Positions 43,188 through 51,104 of a stretch of 51,981 nt of DNA are shown here, piece after piece. This stretch comes from Treponema sp. (GTDB lineage: Bacteria; Spirochaetota; Spirochaetia; Treponematales; Treponemataceae): positions 1 to 51,981 of the forward strand of contig JAKSTJ010000013.1 in the NCBI GenBank assembly GCA_024402635.1, written 5' to 3'. The first letter of the stretch is position 1. Each line of letters starts with the position of its first letter. The notes under the pieces were generated by a model. It saw only the letters and a list, made by a program, of their open reading frames with translations, was not told the DNA's origin and ran no database searches. The position numbers and the translations under genes are program-made.

Positions 43188-44219
43188 TTATCTGCGAAAT
43201 TGAGTTCTGGTATTAATATATTTTGCAGGATCTACAACATCAGAACCAATATGAACTTCGTAATGAAGATGTGGACCTGTAGAAATACCTGTGTTTCCAG
43301 AGTATGCAATTAATTGTCCCTGTTCAACCATTTGTCCTTTTGTAACTTCAATTACACTTAAGTGAGCGTAACGGGTATAGAATCCGTGGTTGTGTTTAAT
43401 AATAACATTTAATCCGTAACCAGAATCAAAGAAGGTTGTAACAACCTGTCCTGATGCAGCTGCAACTACAGGATCTCCAGAACGATATGTAGACATATCC
43501 ATTCCTTTATGAATATACCAGTTTCCCTGTAAAGGATGGATGTTTGGTCCAAAAGGCATTGATATATGAAGATTTGGTCCTCTTAATGGACAAATACTTG
43601 GAATTTCGTTGAAAAGAGACTGCTGTGTTTTAAGCATTTTTCCCATTTTATCAATTGGTTCAATTACGTCTTCAAGATAATTTGTTAATTCCTGAATGTC
43701 TGCAATTTCTTTTGAAGAACCTGAAGCAATTTCTCTTGTACTAAAGAGAGATGCAAGGTCACCATTTGAAGAAGAACTGTCTGTTTTCTGTTCTACTGAT
43801 TCAATTCCTAAAATTGAAAGAGACTGTGAAAGTGAAGCCTGGAATTTTTTTGCAGCCTGGAAAAGGTTTGCGTTTTCATCACGGAACTGATCAAGACTAG
43901 CAAGAGTTTCTCTGTTCTGAGTTTCCAAAGCTGAAATTGTCATTGAAGTTGAAATTGAACGACTGTTGATATAGAAGAATGATACAATTACGCCAAAAAA
44001 TAAAACAATTGAGAGAATGAGTGCAAATACATTTGTTCTGAAGTTTAAGACTCTGCTTTTTGAATGAGGTACAATCATAATAGTGAGTCTGTTATCGAAA
44101 ATCTTAAATATTTTTACAAACAAATGTCCAATTGAGCGTAAAGAAATTCCAAAGCCTTTAGACACGTTTGATGCAAATCTTTTTTCAAATTTTTTAACTG
44201 TTCGTTGAGTTCTTGGCAA
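43188..44219 (-). CDS. Membrane-anchored M23 peptidoglycan peptidase
   Basis: The 343-residue protein has a cytoplasmic N-terminus of about 60 residues, a membrane helix at about 62-84, a coiled coil at about 95-200 and a LytM/M23 domain at about 220-335. The zinc site is complete: His237-x3-Asp241 (HKGMD), His286 (RYAHL) and HLH at 317-319. It should cut peptide cross-links in the periplasm. The start is a TTG at 44219 with an ACGGAG ribosome-binding site 9 bases upstream. It is the first gene of the shape operon with bactofilin, YaaR and YaaT. Confidence 0.92.
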   Translation of the reverse strand: MPRTQRTVKKFEKRFASNVSKGFGISLRSIGHLFVKIFKIFDNRLTIMIVPHSKSRVLNFRTNVFALILSIVLFFGVIVSFFYINSRSISTSMTISALETQNRETLASLDQFRDENANLFQAAKKFQASLSQSLSILGIESVEQKTDSSSSNGDLASLFSTREIASGSSKEIADIQELTNYLEDVIEPIDKMGKMLKTQQSLFNEIPSICPLRGPNLHISMPFGPNIHPLQGNWYIHKGMDMSTYRSGDPVVAAASGQVVTTFFDSGYGLNVIIKHNHGFYTRYAHLSVIEVTKGQMVEQGQLIAYSGNTGISTGPHLHYEVHIGSDVVDPAKYINTRTQFRR

Positions 44220-44268
44220 TTTAATTGCTCCGTAAAAAAACTATTGAAATACCGTGTATATTTTTGAA

Positions 44269-44298
44269 AGTATATCATGCAGTATTCCTTATTGTCAA
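44269..44298 (-). promoter_or_regulatory. Strong promoter of the M23-bactofilin operon
   Basis: On the minus strand TTGACA (44293-44298), an 18-base spacer and TATACT (44269-44274). The leader is about 40 bases. Confidence 0.75.
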
Positions 44299-44349
44299 AC
44301 CATTAAGGTATAGAAGAAGTTACAATATAGAAGAAAATAAATATTAAAG

Positions 44350-44378
44350 TTGACGTCTAAATAAACCTATGTTATCTT
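44350..44378 (+). promoter_or_regulatory. Promoter of tatD
   Basis: TTGACG (44350-44355), a 17-base spacer and TATCTT (44373-44378). It is divergent from the M23 promoter. Confidence 0.65.
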
Positions 44379-44451
44379 TAGACTATCTGTTGTTAGTTAT
44401 TAGTTTTACTCAATAACTTAATATTACCCTTCTTAAACAGGATGAAAAGCC

Positions 44452-45231
44452 ATGAAGTTTTTTGATACTCACGCTCACATCGGGCTGATTTACGATGACC
44501 CTATTGAACAATTGCGCGTTATACAACAGGCAAAAAGAGCAGGTGTAGAACGCATTATCAGTATAAATAATAGTTTAATGGATTTCCCAAAAGTATACGG
44601 AAATTTAAAATCAGTTTCTGGAATTTATCATGCAGTTGGAGTTGCTCCATCGGAAGTTAGAAATCCAGGTCCAGATTTTATTGGAACTATTGAAAAATAT
44701 CTTGAATATCCAAATGTTGTTGCAGTTGGTGAAACAGGACTGGATTATTATAAACAGTTTGGTGATAAAAGATCTCAGATTGAATTATTTATTACTCAGC
44801 TTGAAATTGCACAGGCTCATGATCTTCCTGTAATTATTCATAATCGTGAAGCAGGAAAAGATTTGTATGATATTTTAACTGAACGACTTCCTGATAGAGG
44901 AGCAATTCTTCACTGTTATTCAGAAGATGGTCAGTATGCAAAAAAATGTCTGGATAAAAATATCTGGTTCAGTTTTGCGGGAAATTTGACTTATAGAAAT
45001 GCAAGAAATCTCCACGATACAGTAATGAACATTCCTGTTGATAGAATTTTGATTGAAACTGAAAGTCCATTTATGATTCCAGCTGAATATCGTGAAAAGA
45101 AACGAACAATGCCAGCTTATCTTCCTTCAACAGCAAAATTCCTTGCAGATATGCTTGAAATGGATGAAGAAGAATTAAGCGTTCAGTTGTGGAAAAACAG
45201 CTGTAAAGCATTTAATTTACCAGAAGATTAA
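44452..45231 (+). CDS. tatD: TatD family metal-dependent hydrolase (DNase)
   Basis: The 259-residue TIM-barrel hydrolase has the TatD metal ligands His7 and His9 (THAH), Glu94 (GETGLDYY), His130 (HNREA) and His154 (LHCYS). The last ligand position, usually Asp in ETDAP, is Glu204 here (IETESPF). TatD proteins are 3'-to-5' DNases with roles in DNA repair. The Asp-to-Glu change may weaken or change activity. An AGGA ribosome-binding site precedes the start. The dus gene follows 12 bases later. Confidence 0.9.
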   Translation: MKFFDTHAHIGLIYDDPIEQLRVIQQAKRAGVERIISINNSLMDFPKVYGNLKSVSGIYHAVGVAPSEVRNPGPDFIGTIEKYLEYPNVVAVGETGLDYYKQFGDKRSQIELFITQLEIAQAHDLPVIIHNREAGKDLYDILTERLPDRGAILHCYSEDGQYAKKCLDKNIWFSFAGNLTYRNARNLHDTVMNIPVDRILIETESPFMIPAEYREKKRTMPAYLPSTAKFLADMLEMDEEELSVQLWKNSCKAFNLPED

Positions 45232-45243
45232 TTTTTACGGTTT

Positions 45244-46230
45244 ATGAAAGATTTATATCATACTGTAAAAATTGGAAATGTTGAATTACAAGGAAATCTC
45301 TTTTTAGCACCAGTTGCCGGTTATAGTGATGCGGCTTTTCGTTCAGTTTGTATTGAAAATGGAGCCTGTTTTACTTATACGGAAATGGTAAGTGCAGAAG
45401 CATTAGTCCGGGGTAATCCAAAAACAGAAATTTTAATGACTCGTGCTCACAATGAAAAAGTTTATTCAGTTCAAATTTTTGGCGGACAGGCTGATGTTAT
45501 GGCTCAAGCTGCAAAAATTGTTCGTGAAAAAAGTCATTGCGAAGTGATTGATATAAATTGTGGTTGTCCTGTACCAAAAATCGTTAAAACTGGTGCAGGT
45601 TCTGCTTTAACAAGAGATCCTGAAAGACTTTTCCAAATTGCAAAAGCAGTTGTAGATGTGGCAGAAGGAATTCCTGTTACTGTAAAAATTCGTTCCGGCT
45701 GGGAAAAACCTAGTCTTACCTGGAAAGAAGCTGCACAGGCCGCACTGGAAGCTGGAGTTTCTGCAATTACAATTCATCCAAGAACAAAAAGTCAGGGATA
45801 CGAAGGTCATTCAGACTGGAATATAATGACTCAGCTTGTAGAATTTGTTGATGGAAAAGTTCCTGTTTTTGGCTCTGGAGATTTATTTAAGCCTGAAGAT
45901 GCAAAAAAAATGCTGGAAGAAACAGGTGCTGATGGTGTTATGTTTGCCAGAGGAGCCATGGGAAATCCATTTATTTTCAGAGATACAACTTCTTTATTAA
46001 AAACAGGCAGTTATGAACCGGTTCCTGCAGTTGTTAGAGTTCAAACAGGTTTTGCTGAATTGGAACGACTTGCAAAAGAAACTTCCGAAAAACATGCCTG
46101 TCTTGAAATGAGAAAGCGTTTTGCTGCTTATTCAAAAGGTATTCAGAATGGGGCTGCTTTACGGGCTCAAATTGTTCATGCAGAATCAATTCAGGATTAT
46201 CACAATATTTTTGATGAAGTTTTAAAATAA
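45244..46230 (+). CDS. dusB: tRNA-dihydrouridine synthase (DusB type)
   Basis: The 328-residue flavoenzyme reduces uridine in tRNA to dihydrouridine. Visible marks are the FMN loop LAPVAGYSDAAFR near 20, the catalytic Cys loop INCGCPVPKIVKTGAGS near 101, VKIRSGW near 142, HPRTKSQGYEGHSDW near 178 and the FMN phosphate site near 230 (DGVMFARGAMGNP). No clear ribosome-binding site precedes the start, so translation may depend on coupling to tatD. Confidence 0.93.
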   Translation: MKDLYHTVKIGNVELQGNLFLAPVAGYSDAAFRSVCIENGACFTYTEMVSAEALVRGNPKTEILMTRAHNEKVYSVQIFGGQADVMAQAAKIVREKSHCEVIDINCGCPVPKIVKTGAGSALTRDPERLFQIAKAVVDVAEGIPVTVKIRSGWEKPSLTWKEAAQAALEAGVSAITIHPRTKSQGYEGHSDWNIMTQLVEFVDGKVPVFGSGDLFKPEDAKKMLEETGADGVMFARGAMGNPFIFRDTTSLLKTGSYEPVPAVVRVQTGFAELERLAKETSEKHACLEMRKRFAAYSKGIQNGAALRAQIVHAESIQDYHNIFDEVLK

Positions 46231-46280
46231 CCGGCTGAAATATCGCCGCTTATTTTAATTCGAGTTTTATAAAAAAAACT

Positions 46281-46370
46281 CTGTTTATTTAACATGTTCG
46301 CTCTCGCGAACAAATTGTAAATCCTCAGTTATTGAAATAACTTGCGGTTTACAATTTTAGGGAAGTTTAA
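46281..46370. repeat. Intergenic hairpin element, copy A
   Basis: CTGTTTAT...ACATGTTCGC opens an element with a perfect hairpin TGTTCGC-TCTC-GCGAACA (46295-46312). A second, long hairpin follows (46315-46333 with 46336-46354, 15 of 19 paired, 2-base loop), and the copy ends with GGAAGTTTAA. Compared with copy B it has about 35 extra bases between ATCCTC and GGAAGTTT. A further GAGTTT/AAACTC hairpin lies just upstream. There is no T run, so it is not a standard terminator. Confidence 0.65.
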
Positions 46371-46417
46371 AAGTTGAATAACGAATTATTATTTGTTAAA
46401 ATTATATAGAGTTGTAA

Positions 46418-48004
46418 ATGAGTTTATTAAAATTTTTTACAGATTTATTTGATTCTCTTTTTAAAAAATCTTCTCCAGAAGCTCAAAAAAAACAATTGTT
46501 AAAAAAGCTGGAAGTAGAGATAAAAACTTTTAATCCTGTAATTATAAAAAATGGTTTTTTACAGCCAAATTTTGGTGATGCAATTTATAATCTGTATAGA
46601 AATACAAAGCCTTTAGACGATTTGTTTGCTGCAACCGTAAGTCCAAATAATATTCCAAAACAGCATAGATTTGAAGCTCAGCTTATTTTGACTGGTTATT
46701 CTCCAGATGAACAGGATAAACTTGCTTCATTGTCTTTTGAAGAAAGAAAAAACGAAATTCTGGCAGAAACTGGAAATACTGACAGAATTTATATGCGTCA
46801 GAGAAAATTACTTGAATCTTTATTAAAAGAACTGAATACAGAAAATTTTGCAAAAATGGACAAAGATATTCTTATGCTTCGCCAGTTTGTTGATTTCTGT
46901 AGATTCAGTTTTGTTCCATTTCTTCAGAGTTTTGATAATAATTTTATTCCTGCAGATTTTTCTTATAAACCAACTTATTCAGAATTTCCTGTAAGTAAGG
47001 CTGTAAATTTGCTGGAAGATTTGTATTATCAGATTTACGATTTAAAAATTACAACTTCTCTTGCTGATCAGGTAATTGCTCTTTTACAGTTGAAAAATGG
47101 TGATGTAATTTCTGATTCAGAAGTCAAAATGTACATGGGTTATCTTAAAAAGATAAATTTTATTCTTTCAAAAGTTATTCCTGCAGAAAGATTAAAAACT
47201 CTTATTCGTTATGCCCGTGAAGATTTAAATTATGAACCTTCAGTTTGTTCTTATAAAGGTTCTCCACGTCAGGAATTTGCTAATATGCTTCAGACAAATT
47301 ATGATGCGGAAGAACAAAGAATTAAATCAGAAATTCAGAATGATCAGATAAGTAGTGATGTAAATGCTTTGTTTGGAACAGATCAGCTGGAAATTTTATT
47401 TGGTTATAATAAAGATACTGATGAACTGTTAAAAACAAATACTTCTCTTTCATTTAAGTGGCTTCTTCCAATGAAAATTGTAAAAACCTTTATCAGTGTT
47501 TTTATGACAGAAGGCATTAAAAGTTTATTAAATGATATTGTTATTGAAGGTTTCTTTAGTAATCCTTCGTATAAAAGTGAATTCTCAAGTAAAGTTTACT
47601 ATGTTATAAATGCTGAATCTCGTCTTCAGGAATTTGAATCTTATTTTGGTTCTGACCAGCCATACAGTGTTGCTGTAATGCAGGGTTACATTCAGGATAG
47701 TAAAAAAGATAAAGATTTTTACAGAAAACTGGAAATGATGATTGATGAAGTAAATAATTCAGCTCACAGACTTATGCAGGAAATTACAACTGGACTTCAC
47801 TCTCTATATTTTGATCTGGAAGAATTACTGGCTGATGCAAAAAAACCTTCTTGTGAAGTAATTACAAATCTTAAAACATTGATGCTCTCATCTAGGAATA
47901 GAGATAATACTAATCTTTTGGAGCAACAGTTTCCTAGCTGGAATATTTATTTTGAAATAATGAAAAATTATGTTATTATTAATAACAACAGTGAGTTACA
48001 GTAA
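46418..48004 (+). CDS. DUF5312-like protein
   Basis: The 528-residue protein has no signal peptide; the N-terminus MSLLKFFTDLFDSLFKK is amphipathic. It is rich in Leu, Lys, Glu and aromatic residues and looks mostly helical. Conserved-looking parts are PNFGDAIYNLYRNTKPLDDL near 49 and FKWLLPMKIVKTFISVFMTEG near 348. It resembles the DUF5312 family of treponemes, which has no known function. The match is from memory. Its stop overlaps the ATG of the diguanylate cyclase (TAATG), so the two are coupled and may share a signalling role. Confidence 0.65.
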   Translation: MSLLKFFTDLFDSLFKKSSPEAQKKQLLKKLEVEIKTFNPVIIKNGFLQPNFGDAIYNLYRNTKPLDDLFAATVSPNNIPKQHRFEAQLILTGYSPDEQDKLASLSFEERKNEILAETGNTDRIYMRQRKLLESLLKELNTENFAKMDKDILMLRQFVDFCRFSFVPFLQSFDNNFIPADFSYKPTYSEFPVSKAVNLLEDLYYQIYDLKITTSLADQVIALLQLKNGDVISDSEVKMYMGYLKKINFILSKVIPAERLKTLIRYAREDLNYEPSVCSYKGSPRQEFANMLQTNYDAEEQRIKSEIQNDQISSDVNALFGTDQLEILFGYNKDTDELLKTNTSLSFKWLLPMKIVKTFISVFMTEGIKSLLNDIVIEGFFSNPSYKSEFSSKVYYVINAESRLQEFESYFGSDQPYSVAVMQGYIQDSKKDKDFYRKLEMMIDEVNNSAHRLMQEITTGLHSLYFDLEELLADAKKPSCEVITNLKTLMLSSRNRDNTNLLEQQFPSWNIYFEIMKNYVIINNNSELQ

Positions 48005-49107
48005 TGGGAATTAAACTGCCAAAAAGAAAAAATCCAGAAAATACAAATCAAGAAATTCTCGAACAGGCAATGCAATTTGAAAAAAGAATTTATGATTTGG
48101 AACAGTTGCTGGATATTGCAAAATCATTTTGTTCAACATTAGATTTTAAAAATCTTCTTGAATCTATTGTATATATCTGTATGGCACAGATGCATGTACT
48201 TGGAGCAGAGATTTTTGTAAAAGATGTTGTTTACAATGAAAATTTTGTATTGGAAACAGCTAATAATTATGATGGCGGCGAAAAAACAGTAATTCCTGTT
48301 ACATCTCCAATTACAAGCAAATTATTATCATTAAATAAACCTGTTACTTTTGAAGAATTAAAAAAAGAAGTTCCTTATTCACCTCATATTGATATTTTAG
48401 AAAAACTTTCCCCAACCTTGATTGTTCCTTTAATTCAAAAAAGCCATTTGAATGGAATCTTAATTCTTCAGGAAAGAATTGTTATTGAAAACGATACAAG
48501 TTATACCGAATATGAGCAGGAACAGATTATGTCGATTGCTACATTAGCTTCGGTAGCTATAAATAATGCATCATTAATGGAAATTTCTTCTACAGATATG
48601 ATGACTCATTTAAAACTGAAGTATATTTTCTTTAATATTCTGTCTGAAGCAATTGATACAGCTTTCTTTAATGGTGAAAATCTTGCTGTATTAATGTTTG
48701 ATATAGATTTCTTTAAAAAGTTCAATGATACTTATGGTCACGAATGTGGTGATTTTGTTTTAATAACTGTTGCTGAACTTATTAAAAAAAGTCTTCGTGA
48801 TTCAGATGTTGCAAGCCGTTATGGTGGAGAAGAATTTACAGTTGTTCTTTCAAATCAGGGTATTGAAGAAGCATTAATTGTTGCAGAAAGAATCAGAAAA
48901 ACTATAGATGAATATGATTTTGTTTATGATGAAAAACATCTTCATGTTACAATTTCTGTAGGTGTTTCTGTTTTTGATAGTATAAATAATCTTGTAAAAT
49001 CACCAAATGAACTGGTGGGTCAGGCAGATCAGGCTTTGTATATGTCCAAAGAAAACGGAAGAAATCAGGTAACTGTCTACAAACCAGAAGATTCTAAAGA
49101 AGCTTAA
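48004..49107 (+). CDS. GAF-GGDEF diguanylate cyclase
   Basis: The 367-residue cytoplasmic protein has a coiled coil (about 10-40), a GAF domain (about 40-190) and a GGDEF domain (about 200-360). The active site is GGEEF at 274-278, and the substrate helix is DIDFFKKFNDTYGH near 236. RDSD, five residues before GGEEF, fits the inhibitory c-di-GMP site (RxxD). It should make c-di-GMP under control of a GAF-bound ligand and be inhibited by product. It is translationally coupled to the DUF5312-like gene. Confidence 0.93.
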   Translation: MGIKLPKRKNPENTNQEILEQAMQFEKRIYDLEQLLDIAKSFCSTLDFKNLLESIVYICMAQMHVLGAEIFVKDVVYNENFVLETANNYDGGEKTVIPVTSPITSKLLSLNKPVTFEELKKEVPYSPHIDILEKLSPTLIVPLIQKSHLNGILILQERIVIENDTSYTEYEQEQIMSIATLASVAINNASLMEISSTDMMTHLKLKYIFFNILSEAIDTAFFNGENLAVLMFDIDFFKKFNDTYGHECGDFVLITVAELIKKSLRDSDVASRYGGEEFTVVLSNQGIEEALIVAERIRKTIDEYDFVYDEKHLHVTISVGVSVFDSINNLVKSPNELVGQADQALYMSKENGRNQVTVYKPEDSKEA

Positions 49108-49112
49108 AAAAT

Positions 49113-49167
49113 CTGTTTATATACATGTTCGCTTGAGTGAACAAATTAAATATCCTCGGAAGTTTAA
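49113..49167. repeat. Intergenic hairpin element, copy B
   Basis: It shares the CTGTTTAT start, the ACATGTTCGC hairpin (TGTTCGC-TTGA-GTGAACA, 49126-49143), the ACAAATT and ATCCTC blocks and the GGAAGTTTAA end with copy A, but lacks the long second hairpin. AATTAAA and TTTAATT flank the ATCCTC block and could pair. Confidence 0.65.
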
Positions 49168-49176
49168 TTATAACTT

Positions 49177-49815
49177 ATGAATAAACCTTTATTTTTTCGC
49201 AAACCTTTTAAGTATTGTTATTTTCATGCTACTCTGGCAATTATCATTATTAATGTTTTAGTTTTTGTTCTATCAAGAATAATGCCTTATCTTAATGCAT
49301 ATCTGGCCTTAAGTCCTCTTGGAATTATTGGCGGTGGATATTACTGGCAGTTTATAACATATATGTTTGCCCATGTAAATTTTAATCACATTTTATTTAA
49401 TATGCTTGGGCTTTTATTTTTTGGTATTCCATTGGAAAAACAGCTTGGTTCTAAAGAATTTCTGCTTTTTTATTTAGTTACAGGATTTTTTTCAGGCTTG
49501 CTTTCATTTTTAATTTTTACTTTCCTGAAAATTAATGTATTTTTACTGGGAGCCAGTGGTGCAATTTATGCAATTCTTTTTGCATATGCAGTTGGTTTTC
49601 CTCGTTCAGTTATTTTTATCTGGGGAATTCTTCCAGTTCCAGCTCCAATTTTGGTTGCAGTTTATACAGTAATCGAAATTGTAAGTGAAGTTTTTGGTGC
49701 ATCAAATACTGCCCATTTAACTCATTTGTTTGGATTCTTATTTGCATGGCTTTATATGTTAATTCGTATGGGAATTCATCCGATAAGAGTATGGAAAGCA
49801 GCTTTTAGAAAATAA
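49177..49815 (+). CDS. Rhomboid family intramembrane serine protease
   Basis: The 212-residue protein has about six membrane helices. The catalytic Ser127 sits in GASG (125-128) and the partner His183 in HLFGFLFA. The N-terminal HVNFNHILFNMLGLLFFG (66-83) and LEKQLGS (86-92) are also typical. It cleaves membrane-spanning substrates. No ribosome-binding site is evident. The substrate is unknown; the small secreted proteins downstream have signal peptides rather than membrane anchors. Confidence 0.92.
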   Translation: MNKPLFFRKPFKYCYFHATLAIIIINVLVFVLSRIMPYLNAYLALSPLGIIGGGYYWQFITYMFAHVNFNHILFNMLGLLFFGIPLEKQLGSKEFLLFYLVTGFFSGLLSFLIFTFLKINVFLLGASGAIYAILFAYAVGFPRSVIFIWGILPVPAPILVAVYTVIEIVSEVFGASNTAHLTHLFGFLFAWLYMLIRMGIHPIRVWKAAFRK

Positions 49816-49856
49816 TCTGTAACAGAATTTAATTCAGGCTGTTATTTCTATACACA

Positions 49857-50537
49857 ATGAAAAAATTGTTCTTTTTTGTAACTTTTTGTATTTTAAATTT
49901 CTCTATTATTAGTCAGACGCCTTCTGTAGTGCAGCACATCCGGTTTCCTGTCTGGGCAAATGTTGATGCTTTTCCAGGCTGGGAATTAAATGATGACGGA
50001 CAGAATGCCGATGAAAGCTATCCTGTAAAAAGTATAAAGGAACTTGGTCCTTTTTTAATGAAAGGAATGGTGGATGGATGGAAATTTATTTATGTTCCAG
50101 CCGATAAAGCTAGAGGAGTTGAAGAATATTTTGAGTTGATAGAAATTAATCCAGAGGTGGAAATTGCAAATAGAATTGTATATTCTTCCCCATGGGTTGA
50201 AGATAATAAATTACATTGTTGGGTTGATTTTCAAAGATCTGATATAGAAGTTTCAAGTTACAATCTTTGGTCATCAATCAGAAATCCCGTTATACGGGGA
50301 AGAGGATATGGTCCTTTAGAAGACGGATTTAACGGTATAAAAAAAGCTGTAGAAGAAGCTGTTAAAGATGCAATCAGGGAGCATTATAGAAGTAAATATA
50401 AGAATAAACCGAAAGAAATTACTGGTTCGGTATTAATGCGTAAAACTCCATTACTTGGAATTGATCAGGGTAGATATGTTATCAATCTTGATTTTTTCTT
50501 GGAATACGGTAGAATAAAGCAATATACGCATTTTTAG
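49857..50537 (+). CDS. Secreted protein of unknown function
   Basis: The 226-residue protein has a signal peptide (about 1-20, cleavage near SIIS-QTPSV). Tryptophans recur (FPVWANVDAFPGWELN, DGWKFIYVP, SSPWVEDNKLHCWVDF). A helical stretch FNGIKKAVEEAVKDAIREHY lies near 160-180. I do not recognise the family. It is followed after 14 bases by another small secreted protein, probably in one operon. Confidence 0.7.
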   Translation: MKKLFFFVTFCILNFSIISQTPSVVQHIRFPVWANVDAFPGWELNDDGQNADESYPVKSIKELGPFLMKGMVDGWKFIYVPADKARGVEEYFELIEINPEVEIANRIVYSSPWVEDNKLHCWVDFQRSDIEVSSYNLWSSIRNPVIRGRGYGPLEDGFNGIKKAVEEAVKDAIREHYRSKYKNKPKEITGSVLMRKTPLLGIDQGRYVINLDFFLEYGRIKQYTHF

Positions 50538-50551
50538 ATTGGGGGAATTAA

Positions 50552-50980
50552 ATGAAAAAAATTTTAATTGCGTTAACTTGTCTTTTAGCTTTTACTAGCT
50601 TAATGATTGCTCAAGATGCTTCAGTTAATCAGGCTGCAACATTAGGCGTTCCAGAAATGAATGCAGATACATTCGAAGAAGGAAAGACAAAGACTGAAAT
50701 CATTATTCCAGAAAATCAGCATACAACAGATCAGTCAGCAGTTGTTAAAATTGAATATTTACCAATTTATGATGAAGTAAGAATTTATTATGAATGTATG
50801 TATGTAACATATGATAGAGGTGAAGCAATGAATACTGTTTTACAATGTCTTGCAGATTTCCAGCAGGAACATAAATATTATAGTTACAGATATCTTCGTA
50901 ACGACAAAGAAAGATTCTTCAAAGACGATAAAGGTCGTAGAAAGGCTCAGTACATGTCTTACTTAAAATTTTCAAGATAA
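50552..50980 (+). CDS. Small secreted protein of unknown function
   Basis: The 142-residue protein has a signal peptide (about 1-20, cleavage near MIA-QDASV) and a GGGGGA ribosome-binding site. The mature part has a polar N-region and a KIEYLPIYDEVRIYYECMYV core with a Lys/Arg-rich C-terminal end. It is the second gene of a two-gene secreted pair and ends before a clear terminator. No family is recognised. Confidence 0.7.
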   Translation: MKKILIALTCLLAFTSLMIAQDASVNQAATLGVPEMNADTFEEGKTKTEIIIPENQHTTDQSAVVKIEYLPIYDEVRIYYECMYVTYDRGEAMNTVLQCLADFQQEHKYYSYRYLRNDKERFFKDDKGRRKAQYMSYLKFSR

Positions 50981-51015
50981 GGTATTTTTATTTTAATCAA
51001 AATATAGTAGAATAT

Positions 51016-51052
51016 AAGCCGGTATTTTTATAAATATCGGCTTTATTTTTTT
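51016..51052 (+). terminator. Terminator of the secreted pair
   Basis: AAGCCGGTATTT pairs with AAATATCGGCTT (51032-51043) with one wobble pair and a short loop, followed by TATTTTTTT. Confidence 0.88.
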
Positions 51053-51060
51053 AGGTTACA

Positions 51061-51090
51061 ACGTCGCCCTTAAGGGTTTCGCTAAACGAC
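51061..51090. promoter_or_regulatory. Palindromic leader element before pheS
   Basis: GTCG and CGAC enclose the perfect palindrome CCCTTAAGGG (about 51067-51076). It sits between the upstream terminator and the AAGGA ribosome-binding site of pheS. It is either a small repeat element or a leader structure; no T-box consensus is visible. Confidence 0.4.
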
Positions 51091-51104
51091 TAAAGGATAT
51101 ATAG

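Noticed and set aside
51053..51104. T-box leader before pheS
   Set aside because: The gap is too short and lacks the T-box sequence; only a small palindrome is seen.
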